From contig JAKPQU010000021.1 of assembly GCA_029555925.1 (NCBI GenBank), positions 1-50,167 of the forward strand: a stretch of 50,167 bases of DNA, read 5' to 3'. Of this stretch, positions 41,925 through 50,087 are shown piece by piece; position 1 is the stretch's first letter, and each line of letters opens with the position of its first letter. The position numbers and the translations under genes are program-made. A model generated the notes under the pieces. That model did not search any database, was not told where the DNA came from, and saw nothing but the letters and a program-made list of their open reading frames with translations. Source of the DNA: Bacillota bacterium (lineage in GTDB: Bacteria; Eremiobacterota; SpSt-956; JAKJGF01).

Positions 41925-41978
41925 ATTATATATTTTTATTTTTAAATTAATACATGGTAAATGTTAAAAAAATGTTAA
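41925..41978 (-). promoter_or_regulatory. Promoter with paired TTAACA boxes (deamidase gene)
   Basis: On the minus strand TTAACA (41978-41973), 5 bases, TTAACA (41967-41962), 31 bases, TATAAT (41930-41925), with no clear -35. Identical spacing to the promoter of the 28247-28999 gene. Confidence 0.68.
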
Positions 41979-42003
41979 TTTTTTTTCAGTATTAAACTAT
42001 TAA

Positions 42004-43197
42004 TCAAAATTCAGATTTACGACTTTTTATCATCGGTAGAGGATCCCAGTAATCCTCGTTGTTATTTTTTATTTCATTCTTTTCATTCTTATCTGCAGAA
42101 GGTTTCTCTTCTATACCGCTCTCTTTTTCCCGGGTCTTCCCCTCATTTTTCTCTTCCTTCCATGAAGAAGATCCGTCTTCCGTACCGGTAATATTCTCTT
42201 TTTCCGGGATCTTCCCGTCATTCTCTTCCTCTTTTTCCGAAACACTGTTTTCTTCTTTACCGGTATTGTTCTCTTTTTTTAAAATCTTATTACCTGTTTC
42301 AGTATTTTCATCTACATCTCTTTCTTCTATTAATATATTCTCCTTACGGACTGAAACCGTATAGTCTTCTCCTATCTTCTGTGCCATCTCATCTATCCTT
42401 ACGAATCTATAACCCTTTTCCGTCAATCTCCTGATAATATCCGGTAATACATTGATTGTTTGCTCCACTCCGTCATGCATCAGTACAATCCCACCGGGAG
42501 TAATTCTATATAAAACCTTATCTGCTATAACCTCTTCTCCTGGTTTTTCATAATCACCGGAATTATCAGTCCAGAACACAGTGGAAAGCCCTGCCCGGGA
42601 GGCGGAATCAAGGACTATTCTGTCATAATTTCCGCCGGGAGGACGACAGAAATACACATCAATATTAAGGATATATTTTATTACATTATTACAGGCCTGC
42701 CATTCAAGTACAGCATCCTCTTCAGACAGGGTAAGAAGATTTTTATGATGATACGTATGATTGGCAATCAAATGACCGTCGTCGTATATATGTTTCAGAA
42801 GAAAGGGATATTTCTCTGCCATAGAGCCTACTACAAAAAATGTAGCTTTTATATTATATTTTTTCAATATATCCAGAAGAAGGAGAGTATATTTCAGATG
42901 AGGACCATCATCAAATGTGAGAGCCACAGTTTTTTCTCCTCTCCTGTCTTCTGTTATATCATAATAAAGCCTGGATTTTTTCAATGTACCGCCGTATATT
43001 TCCTTCATTGCTCTGTCCAGAGGAGTCACTATAACACTGTTATCCTTCTTTTTTCTGTTATAATAAAAATTTGTCTGATTTTTACTCTTTACAAAATAAG
43101 GGACTCTATTGCTCTGTCCATAATCCTTTTTACCATAACATAAAAGAAATAATATGATGATTGTAAAAAACATAATTACTCTGGTAATATTAAGCAT
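42004..43197 (-). CDS. Membrane-anchored polysaccharide deacetylase (NodB family)
   Basis: 397 residues from ATG 43197 (AAAGGAATAAC upstream). The open frame reaches 43293, but that part (CSPGTGENTRDASRVT) is translated repeat element. N-terminal membrane anchor (MFFTIIILFLLCYG), then the NodB domain: TFDDGPH with the catalytic and metal aspartates, HTYHH metal histidines, RPPGGNYD, and LMHDG. It removes acetyl groups from peptidoglycan or chitin-like polymers outside the membrane. The last 120 residues are a Glu/Lys-rich low-complexity tail (EKENITGTEDGSSSWKEEKN). Confidence 0.92.
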   Translation of the reverse strand: MLNITRVIMFFTIIILFLLCYGKKDYGQSNRVPYFVKSKNQTNFYYNRKKKDNSVIVTPLDRAMKEIYGGTLKKSRLYYDITEDRRGEKTVALTFDDGPHLKYTLLLLDILKKYNIKATFFVVGSMAEKYPFLLKHIYDDGHLIANHTYHHKNLLTLSEEDAVLEWQACNNVIKYILNIDVYFCRPPGGNYDRIVLDSASRAGLSTVFWTDNSGDYEKPGEEVIADKVLYRITPGGIVLMHDGVEQTINVLPDIIRRLTEKGYRFVRIDEMAQKIGEDYTVSVRKENILIEERDVDENTETGNKILKKENNTGKEENSVSEKEEENDGKIPEKENITGTEDGSSSWKEEKNEGKTREKESGIEEKPSADKNEKNEIKNNNEDYWDPLPMIKSRKSEF

Positions 43198-43220
43198 AAA
43201 TGTTATTCCTTTATAATTAA

Positions 43221-43321
43221 TCGTGACGCGTGACGCGTCACGCGTATTTTCGCCGGTACCAGGCGAGCACAGTGGTTCGCCCCTACTTTTCACGACTTAC
43301 GACTCACGACTCACCCTTCAC
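43221..43321. repeat. Composite element: heptads, REP-like hairpin, heptads
   Basis: GTGACGC, GTGACGC, GTCACGC (43221-43245), hairpin block with GGCGAGCAC/GTGGTTCGCC (43247-43285), then CACGACTTA, CGACTCA, CGACTCACC units running into the stop region of the next gene. Confidence 0.87.
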
Positions 43322-44619
43322 TAAATTATATCACATTTACATCCTCTTGTATTTACTATATCACGACATGATCTTCCTTTAAGATCCAAAAGATTCTCGT
43401 CAAACATTATTGACGGAAGAAGAAGATGGCTGAAAGGTTTCTCCTCTTCTGTCGCCAGAAGTATATCATCAACGGTAAGAAGGCCTGCACAGGCAATATT
43501 GCCACCGAAAAACACGTTTTTTACCGGCAATAATCTTATATCTTCATTTTTCAATGCTATATCTAACATATTAAAGGCAAGACCGGATGTTACAACAAGA
43601 GAATCGTCTGTCTTCATACATTTTATTTTTTCAATGACAGATCGGTCCAGATCATAAAGGAAGGTAAGGCCCGATTTTTCTCCTTTATGTTTAATAATGG
43701 TACAGGAAATTATTTCCTCCTTTCTTTTGATATCCAAAATAGGATTCTCAAGATTGTTTAACCTGCAAAAAGCATCTACCCTGCTTTGGGGCCTGTACCC
43801 ACCTATAGATAAAATCTCATCCCCTTTTTTAATAGCTGCCATATCTGCCGGCGAACCGGGAACAGGCCCCTCTGTAACGGGTGTCAGATCGTCCAGCAAT
43901 GGCGGTTCCAGTAACAGAGGAGTTTTTATTACTGATTTTATCTGTTTATAAAAATCCTGCACCTCATGAAGGTTAACATAACGGACAGGATTATGTTCAT
44001 CTGTATATTCAGTAAAGGAAGGCCAGAATATTTTTATCACTTCACTGCCGGTTATATCAAGGAATGTTATTGTTTTTTCCAGTTCACTCCAGCCTGTAAT
44101 CTGAGGAAGAGCTATTATACTGGACGAAAAGGGAATTTTATATGAAGATATTCTTTCAAGTGTATTCTTAATATTTGCTGTCAGTCCAAGAATCTTTTGC
44201 CTGTATTTTTCCGAAATTGTATTTACCGATATATGAAGTTCCACAGGTTTTACATGTGACAGTTTTTCAAGCGTATTCTCATTCAGCAGGCTGCCGTTTG
44301 TAGTAATCTGAACATCTGTAGAGGGAAATTTTTTTCTCAACATAAAAAGTATATCCGTCAAATATGGATTGAGAAAAGGTTCACCTTCGATTATTCTTGT
44401 GGCAGACTCACCTATAACTATCTTTTTTTCACGATCCAGAAAATCTATAATATCTTCAAGTTCAGAAGGCTTCAGATCATCTATTGTTAAAATCTCAAGA
44501 CCGGGAGGATTCTGTTTATGACTGCAGAAAAGGCAATGAAAATTACATTTTGAGGTTACAGGCAAAATATTAAATTGACTTATCGAGTGAATATATTTAT
44601 AATATAGATAATTATCCAT
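43321..44619 (-). CDS. Radical SAM protein with internal PDZ and DUF512-like C-terminus
   Basis: 432 residues. Radical SAM cysteines 25, 29, 32 in SKCNFHCLFC, then the barrel (ITTNGSLLN), a PDZ-like domain at about 243-312 (GPVPGSPADMAAIKKGDEIL) and a C-terminal part that matches the DUF512 end of COG1625 proteins (NVFFGGNIACAGLLTVDDIL, LLPSIMFDEN, LDLKG). In COG1625 the PDZ usually comes first; here it sits between the other two. The protein ends in a Cys-rich NTRGCKCDII, which might hold a second cluster. GGAG before ATG 44619. Divergent from the NlpC gene. Confidence 0.83.
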   Translation of the reverse strand: MDNYLYYKYIHSISQFNILPVTSKCNFHCLFCSHKQNPPGLEILTIDDLKPSELEDIIDFLDREKKIVIGESATRIIEGEPFLNPYLTDILFMLRKKFPSTDVQITTNGSLLNENTLEKLSHVKPVELHISVNTISEKYRQKILGLTANIKNTLERISSYKIPFSSSIIALPQITGWSELEKTITFLDITGSEVIKIFWPSFTEYTDEHNPVRYVNLHEVQDFYKQIKSVIKTPLLLEPPLLDDLTPVTEGPVPGSPADMAAIKKGDEILSIGGYRPQSRVDAFCRLNNLENPILDIKRKEEIISCTIIKHKGEKSGLTFLYDLDRSVIEKIKCMKTDDSLVVTSGLAFNMLDIALKNEDIRLLPVKNVFFGGNIACAGLLTVDDILLATEEEKPFSHLLLPSIMFDENLLDLKGRSCRDIVNTRGCKCDII

Positions 44620-44682
44620 TCAAAATGCTCCGGACTCTGTGAATTTTCTCTATTGCCACTTACTATCAGGGAGAGATGCCAT

Positions 44683-46053
44683 TTGAAAAATTTTTTCTAT
44701 TTCTTTATATTATTCATGTTCTCTTTAACGGCAGCTTTTGCTGACACATTCCATGAAGTAAAACAGCAGGAAACACTGACTTCTATAGCAAAACAATATG
44801 GAGTTCCTCTGAAAGAAATTCTTTCTGCCAATTCCATAGACGATCCTGATAAAATTCATACAGGTCAGATACTTATAATACCGGATTTTTCATCCAGTAC
44901 TGTCAAAAAATCAATTACCAGGTATGAAGTAAAACAGGGTGACACACTCTGTTCTATTTCGCGAAAATATGGCATTTCCCTTCAGGAAATTCTCTCTGTA
45001 AATTCCATGAAGAAAGATGATAAGATAAAAGCAGGTGATATATTAAAAATACCGACAGGGTTTACCGTTGAAGGCACTACCCATTATGTAAAAGAAGGAG
45101 AAACCATATCCTCCATAGCAAGCAGCTATGGCATATCTGTTATAAGTCTCTGCAGTGCAAATTCAATAAGTAATCCAAACAGATTACGCACAGGGAGACT
45201 GCTGATTATACCGGAAAAAGATAATACAAAAGATGGGATAAATAAGTTCGGAGAAAACGCCATAATCCAGGAAACAGTAGCTACTTTAAAAGGGAAACCC
45301 TCTGAAGACGGGGAAACGGTTACTCAGGCAGTTATGGGTGATATTGTTTCCATAAAAGAAATCTCGGGAGACTGGTATTTCATAAGAACCACTGAAGGTT
45401 ATTTCGGCTGGGTCACAGGAAACAGTCTGGCTCCTATAACAGACAGAGATTCAGAGAAAATTATCATTTCGGCTCTTAAGGTCGATATAGCCTCTGCACC
45501 GGAAGAAGGGGCGGATTACTGCGGCCATGCAGTTATGGGCTCCAAACTTACCTTTATAAAAAAAGAAGGACAGTGGGTTAAAGTCATGTTGCCTTCGGGC
45601 CAGAGCGGATGGGTAAAGGAAGAACAGATACTGCTGAAACCTAAAGACCCTCAAAGACCGGAAGAAATAGTAAAAACAGCTAAAATGTATCTCGGTGTAC
45701 CCTATCTGTGGGGAGGAACTACTCCCCTTGGAGTGGACTGTTCCGGATTTATATTTACCGTTTACAGGATGAACGGTTATATAATTCCCCGTGATGCGGA
45801 AAGTCAGTTCAATTACTGTGAACATATGGAAGATGACAGATTATTACCGGGAGATCTAGTGTTTTTCACTACCTATCTTCCGGGGCCTTCCCATGTGGGG
45901 ATTTATCTGGGAGACGGAAATTTTATCCATGCTTCATCAAGCAAAGGAGTTACAGTAAGTTCTATAAACGGTGAGTATTATAAATGCCGTTATTTAGGAG
46001 GTGGGAGAATTAAAGAAATAGTAAGTGACAGCCCGGTCAATAACAAACAGTAA
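44683..46053 (+). CDS. Secreted triple-LysM / SH3 / NlpC-P60 endopeptidase
   Basis: 456 residues from TTG 44683 with GGGAGAGA upstream; the frame upstream to 44653 is not signal-like. Signal peptide (FFYFFILFMFSLTAAFA), three LysM domains (FHEVKQQETLTSIAKQYG, YEVKQGDTLCSISRKYG, HYVKEGETISSIASSYG), two SH3-like domains and a C-terminal NlpC/P60 domain with Cys in VDCSGFI and His in SHVGIYLG. Paralogue of the 16540 gene with two extra LysM units and no serine run. It should bind and cut peptidoglycan. Confidence 0.93.
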   Translation: MKNFFYFFILFMFSLTAAFADTFHEVKQQETLTSIAKQYGVPLKEILSANSIDDPDKIHTGQILIIPDFSSSTVKKSITRYEVKQGDTLCSISRKYGISLQEILSVNSMKKDDKIKAGDILKIPTGFTVEGTTHYVKEGETISSIASSYGISVISLCSANSISNPNRLRTGRLLIIPEKDNTKDGINKFGENAIIQETVATLKGKPSEDGETVTQAVMGDIVSIKEISGDWYFIRTTEGYFGWVTGNSLAPITDRDSEKIIISALKVDIASAPEEGADYCGHAVMGSKLTFIKKEGQWVKVMLPSGQSGWVKEEQILLKPKDPQRPEEIVKTAKMYLGVPYLWGGTTPLGVDCSGFIFTVYRMNGYIIPRDAESQFNYCEHMEDDRLLPGDLVFFTTYLPGPSHVGIYLGDGNFIHASSSKGVTVSSINGEYYKCRYLGGGRIKEIVSDSPVNNKQ

Positions 46054-46069
46054 CGGGAGCCTTTCCTCG

Positions 46070-46092
46070 CGTCACGCGTCACGCGTTACGAT
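46070..46092. repeat. Heptad array GCGTCAC x2-3
   Basis: GCGTCAC, GCGTCAC, GCGTTAC between the NlpC gene and the next membrane protein gene. Confidence 0.8.
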
Positions 46093-46122
46093 TTTTAATA
46101 AACATCTTAAGGAGGAACAATT

Positions 46123-46740
46123 ATGAAAACCTGGCAGAAGGTTGCTATTGGCGTTGGAATATTTCTTGTTGTAGCCTGTTTAATTACAGCTATCGTTGGA
46201 GGTATAGGAGCTTATTATGCATACAAAAGCGGGAAAGGATTTGTTGAAGGTTTTACCAGTCCCGAGGCAAAGCTGGCAAAAGCAAAGGAAATATGTGATT
46301 TTACATTACCGGCAGGTTATGACCTGACATTTGCCATGGAGCTTATGGGTATGAAAATGGCGATGATAAATTATACATCCACACAGCAGATGGTCATACT
46401 TATGCAATTACCGAAAGGAAGTCAGATATCTACAAAAGAATTTAAAAAGGAACTGGAAAAAGGTTCGAAAGAAGAACTGCTCCAGAAGATTAACCAGGGA
46501 AATTCCAATTCAAAAGTAAAGGAAATAAAAGAAATAGGTTCTCTTACCGTTAACGGCCATACAATTCCTTACTGTAAAGCAGTGTTCGAAGGTAACAGCG
46601 GCAAAGAATCTGACGGTATAATTGCCAATTTCGAATGCCCAGAAGGAGGGAAAAATTTCCTGGTAATGGCCATGGCAGAAAATGGTAAATATGATGAAAA
46701 AATTACGGAAGATTTTCTAAAGAATTTAAAATGTCATTAA
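46123..46740 (+). CDS. Unknown membrane-anchored protein
   Basis: 205 residues: one N-terminal membrane helix (VAIGVGIFLVVACLITAIVGGIGAYYAY) and an extracytoplasmic domain with LPAGYDLTFAMELMGMKMAMINY and several strands, ending FLKNLKCH. Three cysteines in the outer domain. No family recognised. AAGGAGGAA ribosome binding site. Confidence 0.75.
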   Translation: MKTWQKVAIGVGIFLVVACLITAIVGGIGAYYAYKSGKGFVEGFTSPEAKLAKAKEICDFTLPAGYDLTFAMELMGMKMAMINYTSTQQMVILMQLPKGSQISTKEFKKELEKGSKEELLQKINQGNSNSKVKEIKEIGSLTVNGHTIPYCKAVFEGNSGKESDGIIANFECPEGGKNFLVMAMAENGKYDEKITEDFLKNLKCH

Positions 46741-46899
46741 TAAGTTCTCATTCTTCGTTGTAACCATCCGGGGATGATGTTAGATTGAAATATGAAACCA
46801 AGTGTATTAATTTTTTTATAACCATATCCGGTATTTACAATTTTCAAAAACACGTGATATTAAGGGAGGAAAATTTTTTTATATCTGGAGGTACTATAT

Positions 46900-48453
46900 A
46901 TGTCAATACAATCAGTAAACCAGGGAGCTTATACAACAGTAAAAATAGATCAGTGGAGTAAAGCAAATAAAGGCGGAAATACTTCGGTATGGGGCTCGTT
47001 GCGTAATGCAGGTTACTCTGACAAAGAGATAGTAGAACAGAATCTAGTTCAGAAGGTTGCAAAGGAAAATAATCTGAAAGATGCGAATGTAGTTCATGCG
47101 GGACAGGAATTACATATTCCTATGAAAATTGCAGACAAAAGGGAATCCGGAGATGCCACTCCGCCTAAATCGGATCCTGCTAATTCCCATAGCTTTGTAC
47201 GGATACAGTCAGGCTATTCAAAGAGTGTAACAGGAGAGAAAGCAGGAGACGGTCATGGTCAGGAAGGACACGGACCGGAAGCAGGGCATGGAGAAGGAGG
47301 AAATCACAGAGTAGGAACAGGAGTATCAGGCTCTTTTAAAAGCGGCCATATAGAAGGAGAAGGTGAGGCAAGGGCCGAGGCAGGTGCTCATGCAGAGAGT
47401 AAATCCCACTCGAAATTCAAATCAGACAGTCATGGTGCAGAATTTAAAGGTGAAGCCGAGGCAAAAGCTGAAGCTGAAGCAAAAGCTGAAGCGAAAGGCA
47501 ACATAAAATTCGGAGAACATACAGAGCTTTCAGGCGATGCAAAAGCTGAAGCAAAAGCCGGGGCAGAAGCAAAAGCTGAATCAGAAATTGAATTGACAGG
47601 AGATAAATTTAAAGCAAAAGCTGAGGCTGAAGCTGAAGCTTTTGTAGAGGCAAAGGCTGAAGCAGGAGGAAAACTCAGAGTCGGAGATAATGAAATTGGA
47701 GCCAGAGCAGATGCCAGAGCCCTGGCAGAAGCAAAAGCAAAAGCCGGTACCGAATTAGAAGTAAGCAAAGACAGGGTTGCTGTAGGAGCCGGAGCAGGGG
47801 CAAAGGCAGAAGCAGACCTGTCAGTAGGTGCGGAAGGAGAAATAAAAACCAAAGAAGGACATATAAAAGGCGGAGTAAGAACAGGCCTGGAAGCAAAAGC
47901 AGACGCAGAAGCAAGCGGTAAAATTGATATAACAAAAGACAGTGCCGAAGTGAAAGGCAGACTTGGTGCCCTTGCAGATGCAGGAGAATATGTAAGGGTT
48001 ACAGGAGAAGCAAAAACAAAAGCCGGTAGCGGCGCAACCTTTGATGTTAAAGGCGGAGAAGGTATAGGAGCAATGGTAGGTGGAGATCTCAAGGCTGACA
48101 AAACAGGGATCCATGCGGAACTAGAACTTGGTGCAAAACTTGCCCTTGGAGGACAGCTTAAAGTAGGCGTGGACTTCAAGTACGAAGACATGAAGAAACC
48201 TGAATTCATGTTAGGCTCAGCCATCGGCGGACCTATAGGCGGTGTCGCTGCAGTAATGGCAAGACCGGCAATAGAAAAAGCAGGTGAAGTAATATCTGAC
48301 GGAGCAAAAGCAGTGGGAAATTTTGCAGTTGATACAGGAAAAACCATTGCACACGGTGCTTCTGCTGCCTATGATGCAACTGCAAATGCCATAAGCGGAA
48401 CTGCAGGTGCAATAGCGGACGGAGCAAAGAGCCTGTGGGATAAACTCTGGTAG
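46900..48453 (+). CDS. Ala-Glu-Lys repeat protein with LysM-like head and glycine-zipper tail
   Basis: 517 residues. Residues 1-75 resemble a LysM module with an insert (IVEQNLVQKVAKENNLKDANVVHAGQELHIP). A His/Gly-rich linker follows. Residues about 140-400 are repeats of roughly 35 residues in which a strand of alternating Ala and charged residues (AEAKAEAEAKAEAKG) is followed by short strands with G/D turns (NIKFGEHTELSGD, EIELTGDKFKAK, TELEVSKDRVAV), as expected for a beta-solenoid. The C-terminus (440-517) has a Gly-rich hydrophobic stretch (GSAIGGPIGGVAAVMA) and amphipathic helices rich in GAKAVG/GAIADGA, which could touch a membrane. No signal peptide, so if exported it needs a dedicated system. 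Confidence 0.82.
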   Translation: MSIQSVNQGAYTTVKIDQWSKANKGGNTSVWGSLRNAGYSDKEIVEQNLVQKVAKENNLKDANVVHAGQELHIPMKIADKRESGDATPPKSDPANSHSFVRIQSGYSKSVTGEKAGDGHGQEGHGPEAGHGEGGNHRVGTGVSGSFKSGHIEGEGEARAEAGAHAESKSHSKFKSDSHGAEFKGEAEAKAEAEAKAEAKGNIKFGEHTELSGDAKAEAKAGAEAKAESEIELTGDKFKAKAEAEAEAFVEAKAEAGGKLRVGDNEIGARADARALAEAKAKAGTELEVSKDRVAVGAGAGAKAEADLSVGAEGEIKTKEGHIKGGVRTGLEAKADAEASGKIDITKDSAEVKGRLGALADAGEYVRVTGEAKTKAGSGATFDVKGGEGIGAMVGGDLKADKTGIHAELELGAKLALGGQLKVGVDFKYEDMKKPEFMLGSAIGGPIGGVAAVMARPAIEKAGEVISDGAKAVGNFAVDTGKTIAHGASAAYDATANAISGTAGAIADGAKSLWDKLW

Positions 48454-48506
48454 AGATTATAGCCGTGACCTGTGACGGGTAAAAGAGACTATTAATTAAA
48501 CAAGTG

Positions 48507-48536
48507 AAAAAGGGGCTGATTGAGCCCCTTTTTTAC
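48507..48536. terminator. Bidirectional terminator
   Basis: AAAAAGGGGCT, 5-base loop, AGCCCCTTTTTT between two converging genes. Confidence 0.93.
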
Positions 48537-48543
48537 AGCCAGA

Positions 48544-49929
48544 TTATAATTCTTTTAATATATCAGTAAGAAGGTCTATACCAAATCTTACTGTATCAAT
48601 ATTAATTCTTTCGTCATTGCCATGAGCTGTATTACATTCTTCCGAAGAATATTTGCATGATTCAAATCCATATGTGATTATACCGAGAGGGCGATAGAAA
48701 GTACTGTCTGTAGAACTTAAGAGAATTGATGGCACAAGGGGTACGTCTTTCCCTGTTTTCAATATACACTTCTTTAAAATCTCCGAAAATTCATTGTTCC
48801 ATGGAGAAGAGGTAGAAGCAGCAAAACCTTCTATTGTAATCTTTACACTGTCATCTCTTATAATTTCCTTTAATTCTTCTATAAATTTATCCCTGTCCAC
48901 TCCGGGAAGTAATCTGCAATCCAGAGATATGGATGCTTCATTAGGTATGGTATTAATCTTTTTACTTCCTTCAAGACAGGTTATTGTCATGGTGTTTCTC
49001 AGACATGCATTGATTTCCGGAACCTTTGCAATTTCCTGGAGAAAGATTTTATTGTTAAGCGACCTGTCGAAATCGCCGCTATATCCGGGTATTCTGGTAA
49101 TATCCCTGTTTGCAAGAAGTAATTTTATATATTCCTTTAATTCAGGAATTATAATAAATTCAGGTTTATAATCCAGCAACCTGTTTGCCGCTCTTACGGC
49201 ACGATTTACGGAAGAATCTTCAACAGGTATTGAACCATGACCGGGAGTGCCTGTAAAGGTCAGAGTCAGCCACAGAGGAGCCTTCTCCCCTATTGTTACC
49301 ATATAATATAAAATATTTCCTTTATTATCCGTTACCGTATATCCGCCTTCATCGAGTAAGAACTCCGCCCCTTTTATCAGGTCAGATTTGTTTTCCACCA
49401 TCCATATTGAGCCGAGAGAACCTACTTCTTCATCAGAGACGGCAAGAAGTATGATATCTCTTTTAAGTGGAACATTCTGTCTTTTCAGGTTTATTACTGT
49501 CATAAGGTCAATAATGCCTTTTGCTTTCATATCCACTGCCCCTCTGCCGTAAATTTTCCCGTCTATTATTTCTCCTGAAAAAGGAGGTACAGTCCAGTAT
49601 TCGGCATCTGCAGGGACTACATCCATATGATGGAGCAGTATGACAGGTTTTTTTGATCCGTCACCTTTCAATATGGCAAAAAGATTTGCCCTGTTATTTC
49701 CAAGATCAAAAATCTGATTTTCTATACCTTCCCTGTCAAGTATTTTCTTTAAAAACAACGCCGTTTTCATTTCATTCCCCGGCGGATTGGTAGTATCTAT
49801 GGAAATATATGTCTGCAAAATTTTCAGACCTTCATCATATATTGAAAGCTCCTGAGAGAGTGTATAGGAAAATAAGAGACACATTAATAAAAGTACAGAT
49901 AATAAAATCCTTTCAAAATTTTTTAACAT
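48544..49929 (-). CDS. Exported M20-family metallopeptidase
   Basis: 461 residues. N-terminal signal peptide or anchor (ILLSVLLLMCLLFSYTLS), then a full M20 (ArgE/DapE/carboxypeptidase) domain: LLHHMDVVP with the metal His and catalytic Asp, YGRGAVDMKAK with the bridging Asp, SDEEVGSLG with the catalytic Glu, the dimerisation lid, and TAHGNDERI with the last metal His. Resembles carboxypeptidase S/aminoacylase-1 members. Extracytoplasmic location suggests peptide scavenging. AGGAGGT ribosome binding site. Confidence 0.92.
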   Translation of the reverse strand: MLKNFERILLSVLLLMCLLFSYTLSQELSIYDEGLKILQTYISIDTTNPPGNEMKTALFLKKILDREGIENQIFDLGNNRANLFAILKGDGSKKPVILLHHMDVVPADAEYWTVPPFSGEIIDGKIYGRGAVDMKAKGIIDLMTVINLKRQNVPLKRDIILLAVSDEEVGSLGSIWMVENKSDLIKGAEFLLDEGGYTVTDNKGNILYYMVTIGEKAPLWLTLTFTGTPGHGSIPVEDSSVNRAVRAANRLLDYKPEFIIIPELKEYIKLLLANRDITRIPGYSGDFDRSLNNKIFLQEIAKVPEINACLRNTMTITCLEGSKKINTIPNEASISLDCRLLPGVDRDKFIEELKEIIRDDSVKITIEGFAASTSSPWNNEFSEILKKCILKTGKDVPLVPSILLSSTDSTFYRPLGIITYGFESCKYSSEECNTAHGNDERINIDTVRFGIDLLTDILKEL

Positions 49930-49956
49930 AAAAAATACCTCCTCATATTAATTACT

Positions 49957-50087
49957 ATCGTGACGCGTGACGATGGAGAAAGACTTTTATTATATGTTTA
50001 TGCTCAGGATTCATACATAATAACCCCGTAATGCGTAATGCGTAATGCGTGATGCGAAGGGATTAAACCCGTCACGCGTTACGCGCA
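49957..50087. repeat. Heptad arrays at the right end
   Basis: GTGACGC, GTGACGA (49957-49972), then GTAATGC x3, GTGATGC (50024-50057) and GTCACGC, GTTACGC (50070-50087). No gene seen from 49930 to the end of the window. Confidence 0.8.

Noticed and set aside
47430..48347. 305-codon open frame opposite the Ala-Glu-Lys repeat gene
   Set aside because: It is the mirror of GCA/GAA-rich codons and reads as Ala/Ser/Pro low complexity, with no ribosome binding site. The plus-strand gene has a good start, domains and a terminator.
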